Notes under the pieces: model-generated
Database searches by the model: none
Seen by the model: only the letters and a program-made list of their open reading frames with translations
Told to the model about the DNA's origin: nothing
Shown: positions 1 through 10,194 of the stretch, one piece after another
Numbering within the stretch: the stretch's first letter is position 1
Layout of the letters: each line of letters starts with the position of its first letter
Program-made: the position numbers and the translations under genes
NCBI RefSeq assembly: GCF_040412425.1
Contig: NC_089766.1
Coordinates: forward strand, 12,341,008 to 12,405,007
DNA from: Macrobrachium rosenbergii
Taxonomy: Eukaryota > Arthropoda > Malacostraca > Decapoda > Palaemonidae
Reading direction: 5' to 3'
DNA length: 64,000 nt

Positions 1-54
1 CCCGGACAATTCGGTACTAGGACAATTCGGTACCAGGACAATTCGGTACCCGGC
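1..54 (+). repeat. Left inverted end of the MULE, array of 16-bp units
   Basis: Three units of about 16 bp (consensus GGACAATTCGGTACYA) are visible before 'CCCGGCTTGTCATTTTT'. The array is cut by the window edge. The right end shows at least five units, so at least two more are expected to the left. Confidence 0.85.
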
Positions 55-268
55 TTGTCATTTTTATTATTTTTTTTTTTAGTTTGGTTATTCCCTTAGT
101 TGTTTATAGATAATATAAACTAACTACCCAACTATTCATTCATAAACAATTAGTTTGGTTATTCCTTAGTTGTTAATAAAAAAAAAAGACTATTAGTTTC
201 TTTATTCCAAATTTTTTACTAAGTTTACTGCAAAGGTACCTTTAGATTTTTTATTCTAGTTTCACCCC

Positions 269-1671
269 ATGATTCACACAATGGAGTCTTGCAAGTGCAT
301 ACGATCGGAAAAGGGAAATACAAAATTAGTCGATATGAAAACTACGTGTACCAAAAACATAAAGAAAATGCTGATGGTACGAAGATATATTGGCGTTGTG
401 AAAGGCGGTCTTGCAAAGCACGGCTTCACTCAGATGTTAGTTTTCATGCGCTCAAGTATATTGGAAATCATCATAGCACAACTGCAGCTGAAGTGAGTGC
501 AAAAGTTGCTAGTGCAAATATTAAGGAAAGGACAATCACAAGTCAAACACCTTCTCGTTCAATTTTAACAGAAGAGCTAGGAAATTTAAATGAGTGCGCA
601 GTTGCTGATGTGACGAAACTAGTTCATATTAGTCGAAATATGAGACGATGGAGAGGTGATCAGGCTAATCATCCACCGATCCCACAAACAATTAATGGAT
701 TTCAAATACCACGAGAGTTTGGTGTTATCGAGAATGGCTCTATCTTTTTGCAGTATGACAGTGGCATAGACGACGTTAAACGCATTTTAATTTTCGCTAC
801 TAATGACGCTCTTCACGATTTGAGACAATTTGCGAATTGGGCAGGAGATGGAACTTTTAAGAGTTGCCCTGTTATATTTTTCCAACTTTATGTCTTGCAT
901 ATACAAATTAAAAACTTCAGTGCTCCAAGATTGTTTGCCCTCTTACCTGATAAGTCTCAAAATACGTATAACCGGCTTTTCCAAAAAGTGAAAGAATTAG
1001 TAAATAACGAGGGGCCAGATGCTATGATAATGGACTTCGAAAAAGCTGCGCAAAACGCATTTTCAAATACGTTTCCAGAAACAACTATTTCTTTTTGCTT
1101 GTTTCATGTAGTACAGAATGTTTACAGACATATTGTAACTGAAGGTTTCAAAGTACGTTACCACGAAGATGACACATTTAGTCATAAAATGAGATGTTTT
1201 ATAGCCCTAGCCTTTTTACCTGTAAATCAGGTTGCTGATGCTTTTGATGAATTGGTTGACGATGATGATATCCCGCAACCTATTGTCTCTTATTTTGAAA
1301 GTTCATATATAGGACCAGTGAGAGGGAGAGGTGCCAGAATGAGAGACTTGATCCAAAATTTTCAATAGAATCTTGGAAATGTTCTAAACCGATGTTTGAA
1401 CGGAGAATCGCGTACAATTAATAATTTGGAAGGTTTTCACAGCACATTTATAGCAAGTCTTTCCAGTATCCATCCAAACATATGGAAATTGATTGAAGCC
1501 CTTAAAAGTGAAGAGAGTTTGGCAAAAACAAAATTACAAAAGCTTCGAAACGGGGATGAACCAGTCAAAAAGAAGAAGTACAGGGATTGTATCACTCATC
1601 TAGTACAGAGCTATAATCAAGCAGAAAGAATGCAGTTCCTTAAAGCAATCGCCCATAATATTAAGGTTTAA
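269..1671 (+). pseudogene. Decayed FLYWCH + MULE transposase
   Basis: The product would be a DDE-type transposase that cuts and joins the ends of its own element in the nucleus. In the main frame, counting the TTG at 289 as residue 1, an N-terminal FLYWCH-type zinc finger is visible (YWRC with C37, C42 and H61/H62). A MULE domain follows: 'GDGTF' with D187, 'IMDFEKAA' with D249, then the C-x2-H signature 'CLFH' (C270, H273), and downstream 'RTINNLEGFH', where the E is the likely third acidic residue. The main frame has no ATG before the zinc finger. ATGs at 269 and 281 lie in another frame that reads 'SEKGNTKLV', a plausible FLYWCH start, so a frameshift near 320-335 is likely. A TAG at 1366-1368 interrupts the main frame. 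Around it the +1 frame reads 'PKFSIESW', the family-like text, before the main frame resumes, which suggests two compensating indels. The frame ends at TAA 1669-1671. FLYWCH and MULE assignments are from family motifs; the breaks are seen directly. Confidence 0.85.
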
Positions 1672-1698
1672 AATTTTTTTTAACTTTTAAATTCAAGA

Positions 1699-1905
1699 AA
1701 TGTATGGTTTTTACTGTTTTACTTTTATATAGATACGTTTAACGACAAATGCATGGTTTTTACTATTTTATTTTTATTAGATACTTTTAACGACAAACAA
1801 TGTATGGCTTTTACTATTTTATTTTTATATAGATACTTTTAACGACAAACAATGTATGGTTTTTACTATTATATTTTTGTATACATACTTTTAACGACAA
1901 GAAAT
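1699..1905 (+). repeat. Four-copy tandem repeat of about 50 bp inside the MULE
   Basis: Copies begin near 1699, 1748, 1799 and 1851. Each carries 'GTATGGTTTTTACT', a T-rich stretch, and 'ATACTTTTAACGACAA' (ATACGTTTAACGACAA in the first copy). It lies just downstream of the transposase stop and upstream of the right inverted end. No coding potential is seen. Confidence 0.85.
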
Positions 1906-2029
1906 GTAAAAAGTCTGGAATAAAGAAACTAAAAAAGTTTTTTTTTAAATAAATCATTTCATTTATGTCTGCCACCCACTTTTTTATATTCTTTGTAAAC
2001 AACTAAGGAAAATACCAAATTAATCGTTT

Positions 2030-2128
2030 AAAAATGACAAGCCGGGTACCGAATTGTCCTGGTACCGTATTGTCCTAGTACCGAATTGTCCGGGACCAAA
2101 TTGTCCGGGACCGAATTGTCCTAGCACC
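2030..2128 (-). repeat. Right inverted end of the MULE, array of 16-bp units
   Basis: Reverse complement of the left end. It starts with 'AAAAATGACAAGCCGGG' and continues with five units of the type GGTACCGAATTGTCCT. The outermost units diverge (GGGACCAAATTGTCC). The array stops at 'CTAGCACC', where a (TA)n tract begins. Confidence 0.85.
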
Positions 2129-2184
2129 ATATATATATATATATATATAATATATAATTTCAATAATTATATTTCTTTCATAAT

Positions 2185-2251
<67 letters not shown>

Positions 2252-2252
2252 C

Positions 2253-2342
<90 letters not shown>

Positions 2343-2343
2343 G

Positions 2344-2398
<55 letters not shown>
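2129..2398. repeat. Compound (TA)n microsatellite
   Basis: Runs of TA broken by short interruptions (TAATTTCAATAATTAT, ACATATACAT, ACATATGTTCAT). It abuts the outer edge of the MULE end. Open frames reading poly-IY here are artefacts. Confidence 0.95.
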
Positions 2399-2401
<3 letters not shown>

Positions 2402-2473
2402 TGAAACCCCAATATAAAATCCAAGAGTAAGGCGTAGAGCTGTATATATATATAAGCAATCATCCATTGTAGA

Positions 2474-2649
2474 TTATGATTTGCTCCCCTTTGAAAATTC
2501 CAAATTCTTCAAAACGCCGTTGGCCAGAACGGCGAATTGATTGGCGTTAAGGCTAATGGAATAAAAGTCGTTCTCCGTCAAAGAGAAATACCCCGTGTTG
2601 TATGCAATTATTCGTTTTGGCTTTGTTCCATGTGAATAGATTTCGTCTG
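2474..2649 (-). CDS. Candidate terminal exon, unknown product
   Basis: On the minus strand a pyrimidine-rich stretch ending TTTTTCAG is followed by an open frame of 57 codons and TAA (complement of 2474-2476). The peptide starts near '[12 protein letters not shown]', includes '[18 protein letters not shown]' and ends near '[12 protein letters not shown]'. Codon choice looks less AT-driven than the surroundings (GCC, CTG, AAC, GGC). A 7-bp hairpin (CGCCGTT/AACGGCG) sits inside. I do not recognise the family; it may be an exon, a relic of a mobile-element protein, or a chance frame. Confidence 0.25.
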
Positions 2650-2695
2650 CTGAAAAATAATAATAATAATAATAAAAAATTAATTTCTTGTCTAG

Positions 2696-2835
2696 AGGAA
2701 ATTATCGCTATGTTCGAAACATTCAAAGTTCAACAAGATTTATCTTCCACAGTTTCGCTTAATTCCAAGTTTGAACAGTCAGCCATTGGTGATGAATTTA
2801 TTACGTTATTAAACCTGCTGCACACCTGCTGCTGA
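2696..2835 (+). CDS. Candidate exon or coding relic, unknown product
   Basis: After 'TTCTTGTCTAG' an open frame runs to TGA at 2833-2835, reading 'EIIAMFETFKVQQDL' and ending 'EFITLLNLLHTCC'. It is head-to-head with the minus-strand candidate at 2474-2649. Two real terminal exons in this arrangement would require overlapping genes, so at least one is probably false or a mobile-element fragment. No family is recognised. Confidence 0.2.
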
Positions 2836-3028
2836 TATTACTCGGAAGTGTTTGGAAATAGCAGAATGCAAAGTTATTAGCGTGAGAATGATGGTGGTAA
2901 TTGTAAAAACAAATCCATCCTCTTGATTGAAGGTGTATGACTGCTGCTGTTGATACACCGAAACTTTATTAAGCCTTGTAGCCAAGGCTTACGTTATTTG
3001 AAAATTGAACCTTGTATCGCATTGAATG

Positions 3029-3256
3029 TAAAATTTAGGCCATAGGCCAAGCACTGGGACCTATGAGGTCATTCAGCGCTGAAAATAATGTTGAAACAAT
3101 TGTAAAGAGAGGGTGGAAAGTGAGACGGAAGAAAGAGAATATGAATGGAGGTATAGTAAATGGAATGAAAGGGGTCGCAGCTAGGGGTCGAAGGGATGCT
3201 GCAAAGAACCTTGAGTAATGCCTACAGTGCACCGCATAAGGTGCACCTGTGGCACA
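3029..3256 (-). repeat. SINE-like dispersed repeat, family A, copy 1
   Basis: Read on the minus strand it goes from 'GTGCACCTTATGCGGTGCAC' through 'GGTTCTTTGCAGC', 'CCCTTTCATTCC', 'ACCTCCATTCATA' and 'CAGCGCTGAATGACCTCATA' to 'GGTCCCAGTGCTTGG'. Related copies are at 46561-46830, 48256-48545 and 54461-54757. No protein frame is conserved among copies, as expected for a non-autonomous element. I see no clear tRNA-like A/B boxes. Confidence 0.8.
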
Positions 3257-3709
3257 ACTCTCCTATGGGGTGGACCTTGTATCCAAAAGAATGTTAACAG
3301 GGCTTTGAGATGAGATTTCTTTGAGTCACTGGTTCATATCGTATCTCGTGTCTGGGCTCTCCGTTTGAGAAAAGGACCCAGCACACGAAATCAGGACTAT
3401 TTCGCAGACAGAGAATGATTGCCTATGTAAATGGTGTTGGTTATATCACACAGGGGATATTTCGTTAAATTTATACGGCTATTTGGCCAAGATTTCCGCT
3501 ACAAGTGAACTGTTTCGTTTTTGGAGGTGGATGCTTCTGCTAAAGCCGTTTTGATGCGAGATATTCTAATCACCGTTTTGATGATAGAAGCAAACTTCCT
3601 CATAAGCAATATACTGTACAGGCAATTGTACTGCACATGTATCTGGGCTTTGTATCCCATACGGTTAAATATCCTGCGAGTCTTTTCATGGATAATAACT
3701 GCAGAAATG

Positions 3710-3712
<3 letters not shown>
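3257..3712. other. Stretch without recognised gene
   Basis: Unique-looking sequence between the family-A repeat and a (GA)n tract. The open frame at 3521-3904 runs through the microsatellite and shows no known domain, so I do not call it a gene. Confidence 0.5.

Positions 3713-3779
<67 letters not shown>
3713..3779. repeat. (GA)n microsatellite
   Basis: About 33 perfect GA units. Produces poly-RE / poly-LS artefact frames. Confidence 0.97.
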
Positions 3780-3783
<4 letters not shown>

Positions 3784-4417
3784 GTGGGTGGGGTTTGCGA
3801 GGAGTGCTAAAACATGTTGCAATCAAGTAGATGAAGCCTGCTGTAACACTGACTGGTTTTTCATTGGCGCTATCTTAAGGGCTGTCGTATCTCTAAATCG
3901 GTAATCCTTGTGTTACAGAAGGCTTGATATGCCTAGACGCAGTTGTAAAATAGCATAGGGAAGCGTAACTGAAACAAAAAGCTAGGATAATATGCTTGCC
4001 TGTGGTATTGGCCTATACGAGATCACTCTAACCCCAGCTTATATAAGGTACCTTCAGCCAAGAGGGTTTGCTCTCGAAATCCCATTAAAGGTACACTTGT
4101 CAGTCCTGAACAAGCACCAGACCCGAAGCCAAAGGTAGTTTAGACCTGTAAGTCTATAACCTGTGACTACAAACGGTGGCGACTAGCCTAGCGAATAACC
4201 ACACCAAGCTTAGTCTAACCCACATTATAGACTATGCTAGGCTGGCGATTAAGAACAAGGCTGGTGTAGAGCCAGATCACTCACCCCCAACGGCTTACAG
4301 TATACAGTAAGTGTAGCGAATATTGAGACGCATCTGGTTAAGAAGCATGGAAGATGCGGTATCTTGCTTGTGGGCAGCCCGTTTGTATAAAGGTAGATGA
4401 GCCAGTCTTGTTAAAGT

Positions 4418-4420
<3 letters not shown>
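3780..4420. other. Stretch without recognised gene
   Basis: Moderate-GC sequence holding 'TATATAAGG' at about 4040 with no supported transcript start, and scattered GCCTA/TAGGC words. Nothing recognisable as coding. Confidence 0.5.

Positions 4421-4482
<62 letters not shown>
4421..4482. repeat. (CT)n microsatellite
   Basis: 31 perfect CT units. Confidence 0.97.
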
Positions 4483-4485
<3 letters not shown>

Positions 4486-4962
4486 GTGATATCAGACAGG
4501 TGCGGTGTAATTAACATAGTGTGAATCATGACCAGGTAATAACAGATGTGTTATTTCCGTACTTGTCAACAGACCTTGTAAACAGAACATCCTTACCAGA
4601 GTGGGCCAAGAGAATAAAAGGTTGATTCCTGGGAACGTTCAGTAACTATTACTATGATAATGACATCTATTGATATGGAAACGTAACACCTGCAAATAAA
4701 AACAGAATATCTGAGTATGAGATTGTATTTGTTTTACAGGGGAATATAGAGCTATAATTCATCGGTGTTTAAACATTTTCAAGGTGGTAGTGTAGATGCT
4801 ATTTTAATAGCTGTTGGACATTAATTTTTTTTTTTTTTGCAAAGATTGTAATATAATAGAAATTAAGATGTCAATGACATTTCCATCATTTATGTAAAAA
4901 TCTGTTAATATATCAGTATATATATATACGAGTATGTGTATATATATGTATATATATATACA

Positions 4963-5029
<67 letters not shown>

Positions 5030-6700
5030 GCCAGTGTATATTATCAAACCACTTTTATAAACAGCGGGGGCTTGAGGTATGTTAAAGCCAATTTGATTTG
5101 TATTAACAATCAAGTGATCTGCACCCATTAGTAAAAGTTTTTATATTAACTTTTCGTTAAGTTTTCTTAGAGAAAGTTATTGTGAACGGACTAAAGAATT
5201 AGTTCTAATCCCAAGGAAAGCACTAGGATCACCTCTGTAAAAAAAAAAAGAAAAAATAACAAAGGTTATAGGACGTAGAAAAAATGGGAGAGGATAAAGA
5301 GGCTGTCTCATTTCTAAAAAGGAAGTTTGTTACAGAACTCAGGAGGAAAAAGTGTTAGAGATTCTAGAGCCAGGCTATGGAATGTGATTACGGATAAGTC
5401 AAGAAAGTGGCGGGGAATAAGACATCATGAAGCTTCAGGGGTTTGAATAGGAACAATATAAAGGCTGAGTACCTAGAATAAAGAATATACGAATGACGGA
5501 AATAAAATTCCTGAACACCGGGAATGAGGAAGGTTAATAGTGAAAGGTTTCTTTCTAATGCAATGGATTCATACATTGACAACGAAAAATTCACATTCGC
5601 TAACAACGCGGAAGTTATGCCTAAATCCTCCCCTGACTACAGTGCTTTTGCATCGCGCGATTTTTAAATGCTTGGCGCGTCCGTGAACACCGGAATACAC
5701 AAACGCACGCATTGACAAGAAAGATATAAAGCGGATTAGATTCTTTTTATTTCGGTAGCATTCGATCGACTCTGTACTATATGCATCAACTGACCTTACA
5801 TAAAATCTTGATTAAATCCTCAGAGTGGTAATAAATACATCTGCACATAAGTAAAGGATACTTTCGTATTTGTTCCCTTCTCATTTTTGCGTGGTCATGC
5901 TGTTGTGGATAGATTTTCGCGGCAAATGACGACTCGTGATTGATTTTTAGATCACGCGCCATTTCCCATACTTCGTGAGCACTACCAAAATATATTATCT
6001 TGTGTATGATTCACGTCTGAATAGTGATTCTGCCGCCTTAATAATGCGATAACGCGTGTCCTCTTCATATATGAGTAATTGTAAGTTTCATTACATCAAG
6101 AGTTTTATTTAAAAATATCCCCCTAATTTAGGTGCATTAGCAATAAAGATCTATCTTAATTGCTTCACAGCACAATTTTGGCAGAAGCTCTGTATCAGGG
6201 AAACAGTGATACAATATTTTGTTCTGTATATAAAGAATAAGCTTTCACAAAGTTTATTTTGAACAAGACAGAAGTTTGAGGAAATGTTTACTTTTATTTC
6301 CTCATAGAAATCACATTTATCAGTTCTTTTATCGTGAGAAACAACACGAAGGACATTAGATTCCAATAATACAAGCACAAAAATACCTTTTAAATATGAT
6401 TTGTGTTGAGGCTGGTCATTACTTGACTTTGATATTAAATTTAAATTTATTAAATTGTTTTTCTATTAAATCCAAAAATAAACCCCAATATGATTTTTAA
6501 GACAAATATTTGTTTCGTTTTAGAAGACCCGTCCTATAGATTGGTCAGCGAACGTATGTCTTAGGGAAGAACTGAGCTACCCTAACATTAAATAGTGAAT
6601 TTTATCCTTAGGAACCAAAGTTAGCTGAGATCTACGATACCTTCAGATAGATTAAGAAGACGAGGTGCGGGTAAGCTATTAATCCAAGAGAAAAAATTGT
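4483..6700. other. Stretch without recognised gene; includes (TA)n at 4964-5027
   Basis: Contains a (TA)n tract at 4964-5027 preceded by impure TA/TG sequence from 4914. The frame on the minus strand at 5388-5606 is the longest outside the repeat and has no recognisable domain. 5640-6060 is richer in CpG words (GCGCG, ACGCGT, GATCACGCGCC) than the flanks, but no gene start can be argued. Confidence 0.5.
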
Positions 6701-6719
6701 AGACTTTTAATAAAACGCG

Positions 6720-7161
6720 AAGACTGTCCCGTGACGACGTTGGCTGGCGGGCAGCAGCATGGCGGCTCAACAACCGGTCGCCCTTTTTTGTGTCGGGGGG
6801 GACAAATATTTTTCCACCTGGTGCTATTTATCATGTATCTCCTGTGTTTTCTTAAGATGTCAGAATTTCCAGTCGATTTTATGTACACAAATCTCCCCAC
6901 CACAGACAATGTGAAACGACTGTTGTAGAAATAAGGAAAGATTATCGTACCCAAAGCAATGTTTCGACGAGGCGCCCACAGATGGCGTTCCCCAAATTGC
7001 TCACCAAAACATTCGGTGCAAGCACGTTTCGCTCTTATTTTGTGTTGACGTCATGTAGAATGGCCCTCTCATTTATTTTGGTTTGACACTTGGCGGTTCA
7101 TGATTTGCTTCGTTTAATGCTTGATGCGTTCCAGTAACCGTTCAAAAGAGAGTGATGCAGG
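6720..7161 (+). promoter_or_regulatory. Possible 5' end of a gene: CpG-richer segment, CRE octamer, splice donor
   Basis: GC and CpG content rise here relative to the flanks (CGTGACGACG, GGCGGCTCAACAACCGGTCG). The palindromic octamer TGACGTCA, a CREB/ATF-type site, lies at 7046-7053. A strong donor 'GATGCAG|GTACGTAC' lies at 7161. An ATG in good context at 6759 (AGCAGCATGGCGG) opens only a short frame. The segment could be a promoter plus 5' untranslated exon of a gene whose introns fill the following 30 kb. Everything beyond the motifs is inference. Confidence 0.25.
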
Positions 7162-7857
7162 TACGTACACCACACTGCTCAATTTACGCAACTTTTTGCA
7201 GTTGACATGGCTACCCGGTAGCTTCGATGACGCTGTGCCACAGGGTACGTACTGGTCATTAATTTAGCCCAAAAATACTTTGCTTTGGCTCAGGCCCTCA
7301 GTTATGGACAGTATTTCCCAAGTTGTATGCAAATCGAATTAATGCTAAGTCGAGGCATTCGCCCAGGATAATGGCTGGCTGTGCTAGCCAAGGCCGTCAG
7401 GCTTGACTGTACCCAAACGTATTTAGACGAGCCTGTGTTCCATTAGTCCATGTAATGCTGAGGATTATTCCATGTAAAACAGAAAACTTCCAACACCATA
7501 TAACCTGAATTTTGGAGATTCCTTATTCAGAGGCTAAGGGTTTTATTTACCTTGGCTCGTTAGCCCAAGCCTCAATAGGCCTATGCTTAGACAAAGTAGC
7601 CAAGCACTTGCCACCCTAAAGCTAAGGCTATAGCATATATATAATAAGTTGCCAAGAAAATTGATTTGGTTGTAAATAAGTGTAGCTGAGCCTTGCAATT
7701 TTGTAGGTTTCAAAAAAATTAGACCTTAATTCAGGGAGACAATGTATTTGAGGTAGGCTATATGCTAGGCCACAATGGTCAAGATAGGCAAGGCCTCTGT
7801 TGAAGCCAGTATTTTGCCCCAAGTTGGTTAAGTAGAAGTAGTTTGTAAGTCATGATA
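7162..7857. other. Stretch without recognised gene
   Basis: Intron-like sequence with repeated GCCTA/TAGGC and AAGGC words. No coding signal. Confidence 0.5.
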
Positions 7858-8373
7858 TTTACATAAAGTGAAGATAAGCTCACACATTTATCAGATATTT
7901 AATCATGGAAAACAATGAAAAAATTACCAGTTTATCTACCTACAGAAGCAGAAATTGTAAAGGAAAAAACAAAGGGAATAATGCTCTGCACATCACACGA
8001 ATAGTATTAGTGCCCTCTTGCTAGTTTTATTCATCCATTGTGTGCTTTAAGTTTTTTTGAGGCTCTGCAATACTGTAAATCTGTATAAAATGAAAATGGG
8101 AAAGAATATAAAGGATTTATGGTATTGCAGAGACAAAAAACTCGGATAAACACACAATGGAGGAGAAAACTAGCAAGGGAACAGTTTCAAAGGCAAATCC
8201 TGCCTACTACTACAACTGCATGGGCACTACATTAATATTGTGATGTGGAGAGCATTATTCCCTTTGTATTTTTTACAATTTTGCTTCTGTAAGTAGATAA
8301 ACTTGTCATTTTATCATTGTTTTCCATGATTAAATATTTGTTAAATCTGTGTAGTTATCTTGACTTTATGTAA
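7858..8373. mobile_element. Foldback/MITE-like element, about 515 bp, with arms of about 200 bp
   Basis: The left arm from 'TTACATAAAGTGAAGATAA' (about 7858) matches the reverse complement of the right arm ending 'TTATCTTGACTTTATGTAA' (about 8373). Shared landmarks, left versus inverted right, are 'ATTTAATCATGGAAAACAAT', 'AGTTTATCTAC', 'AAAGGGAATAATGCTCT', 'TTGCTAGTTTT', 'CCATTGTGTG' and 'CTGCAATAC'. The arms differ by indels (the right arm has an extra CTACTACTACAACTGC-like block), so it is old. No protein frame is present. Superfamily is undetermined and no clear target-site duplication was found. Confidence 0.8.
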
Positions 8374-9450
8374 TGCAGGGGATTTGAACCCTAAACTGTA
8401 GGGTTACCAACTGTCCTGTATGAAGTAGCTTAGGGAGTTTATTCCTTGGGGCACTGGTTGACTGATTAATCAGCTGAAATTTTTTGCTATCTCTGGCAAG
8501 AAAGTTCCTTGCTGAACCTAGTGAAGACCACCAAAATTATCTTATTGCAGCACATTCTCAAGTAAGTAAATCAGTAATTTGAACACTAGGAAACAGAAAC
8601 GGTGCTGAAATTGATGTCTAAATTTGATGGATTTTTTGTTTCATGATTTAGACTTTTACATTAAGAATGCAGCCAGATGTATCACAAGTAATTACTCGAT
8701 ATTTTAAACATTTTATAACTTGTGTTGTCAAATGGAAAGTCTGAAGAACTGGAAACCATTGAATGATGTTGTAATAGTGATATTATTTTAGGCTTGCCAG
8801 TTTGTGTAAAAATTCACTGTTACCATGTTAAAATTAAGTAGGTCTTTTATATAGGAACAGTTATTACCTTTTTATTAAACAGTAAATCTTTTATACGAGA
8901 ATAATAATTTATAATTTGCAATGCTTTATTTCAGTCAGTATGTTTCAGCTGGTATTCATTAATTGGTTGACTAGTGCCTTTTCGAGTTGTTGAAGTATAT
9001 AAATGTACGGTTTTCTTTTTACAAGAATGCCACACAAGTATTTGATGTAGCTACATGCAATTCCCTTTAATTTATTGCTGCAACTAAAAGTTTAATGCTA
9101 CATTCATTGTTATAAATTTTAACGTTACAGTAATGTTAGACGTAAATTTCAGAAATCCTTCCTAGGAATTTCACACTGGTTTCAGTTAATTAGATTTCAA
9201 GTTTTACAGAGTACATCCTTGAAATACATGACAAATTAAAAGTTGAAGTAATTTCATTATATAAAACATCAGAGTTTAGCTCATTTTGAAGAAAAAAAAA
9301 TCTTAGGCCCACCAAAAGCATATTTTTTGGTCTGTCATGAAACCATTTATTATAGATGCACCTACTCTCTCGGTGCGAACGACTGTAAATGCCCAGTTCT
9401 TGACTTTGAAGGGTTGTCTGAATTTCATAATTTTTCACATGTTTTTTCAG
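8374..9450. other. Stretch without recognised gene
   Basis: AT-rich, intron-like. The minus strand has a B-box-like word at about 8384-8394 (GGTTCAAATCC) without any matching tRNA body. Confidence 0.5.
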
Positions 9451-9545
9451 TTGATTCTTTTGAGTTGTGTAATTTGGTAAAGTCTAGTGCAGTATCTGTT
9501 CATGATGAGGAATACAAACTTCTTTTGTGTAGGAATATTCTTTAA
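9451..9545 (+). pseudogene. Open segment after a splice-like acceptor, unknown origin
   Basis: Following 'GTTTTTTCAG' an open frame reads 'DSFELCNLVKSSAVSVHDEE' and ends at TAA 9543-9545. It precedes the DIRS-type relics and may belong to the same decayed retroelement, but I cannot match it to a domain. Confidence 0.2.
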
Positions 9546-9805
9546 ATGAAATTGGCTTGGTTGATGAAGAAGTTACAGGACTGTGCAGGTTAAGTCATTA
9601 CTTATTTATTGGCTTAAGTGTCACCTTCTTTGACTGCCACCTAGTTTACGTGTTGCTGCCAAGCAGTGCTCAACTTATTGGCTGCCAATGCAAATCTTTA
9701 ACCTTTTTCTTGGTCATGCAAATATTTGTGGAATATGTCTTTGCATGAGAATGTAATTGTGGCTAGAGATATGACTCTGTCAGGTTTTCTGGGCATGTGT
9801 GAGCA

Positions 9806-10036
9806 TTGATCTTTTGCTCTGTACATGGCAGAAATGTTTTAACGGTATGTCCTGTGAGGAGTTTGAAAGATGGTCAACTACTGGGTGGTCGAAATACTCA
9901 TGAAACTTCCATCTCTTTGGTTTTGTCACCATTTGGAGATCATGGTAAACTAGGAGAAATTGTATGTCCAGCCCAAAAAAAGCAGGCAAAGTGCTTTTGC
10001 ATGTTTAGAGATATGATACCAGCGAGTCTACTGTAG
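9806..10036 (+). pseudogene. Probable DIRS-type tyrosine recombinase fragment
   Basis: The frame contains 'CPVRSLK' followed by about 20 residues and 'SLVLSPFGDHGKLGE'. DIRS-type recombinases usually have a 'CPVRAL' motif, then an LF-V/S segment, then the catalytic region, so the order fits. Catalytic R/H/R/Y residues cannot be identified with confidence. It lies 250 bp upstream of an RNase H-like relic. The usual order is RT-RNase H-recombinase, so two overlapping or nested copies would be needed. Confidence 0.35.
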
Positions 10037-10194
10037 GCTCCATTGCCAGTAAACTCAAGTTCATAGAACAATGCACCCCATTTGGGAATTACCGTCATAA
10101 CATGTTCCCCACTGTCATGAAGTTAGGGTGGGCTGGGATGGTGGCTAGATAACAGGATCTCTTCAGGAACTTGCTATTGAACACTCATACAGGC

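Larger units (their letters stand above)
1..2128 (+). mobile_element. MULE-type DNA transposon with tandem-repeat inverted ends (left end cut by window)
   Basis: A single transposase-like frame (269-1671) lies between inverted ends. The left end (1-54) and the reverse complement of the right end (2030-2128) share the same arrangement: several 16-bp units of the type GGACAATTCGGTACCA, then 'CCCGGCTTGTCATTTTT'. Similarity continues inward as a second motif, TTAGTTGTTTA-like, at about 80-106 and 149-174 on the left and inverted at about 1995-2026 on the right. The left end starts mid-array, so its true boundary and the target-site duplication lie outside the window. Within 100 bp after the coding part there is a four-copy 50-bp repeat. 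The coding part is broken, so this copy is probably non-autonomous today. A Phantom/Foldback-like MULE lineage is an inference from the FLYWCH plus MULE domains. Confidence 0.85.

Noticed and set aside
2054..2463. Long frames of alternating I/Y on both strands
   Set aside because: They are translations of (TA)n. The same applies to the poly-IY frames at 4913-5131, 33080-33422, 52855-53055, 53628-54110, 58546-58840, 59588-60036 and 61070-61676.
3499..3904. Frames rich in RE or LS
   Set aside because: Translations of (GA)n/(CT)n. The same holds at 4338-4529, 44799-45011, 45779-46144 and 57300-57596.
4030..4060. TATA box 'TATATAAGG'
   Set aside because: No initiator, exon or donor downstream; TA-rich words are abundant here.
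8375..8450. tRNA gene on the minus strand
   Set aside because: Only a B-box-like word (GGTTCAAATCC); no acceptor stem or anticodon arm pairs.
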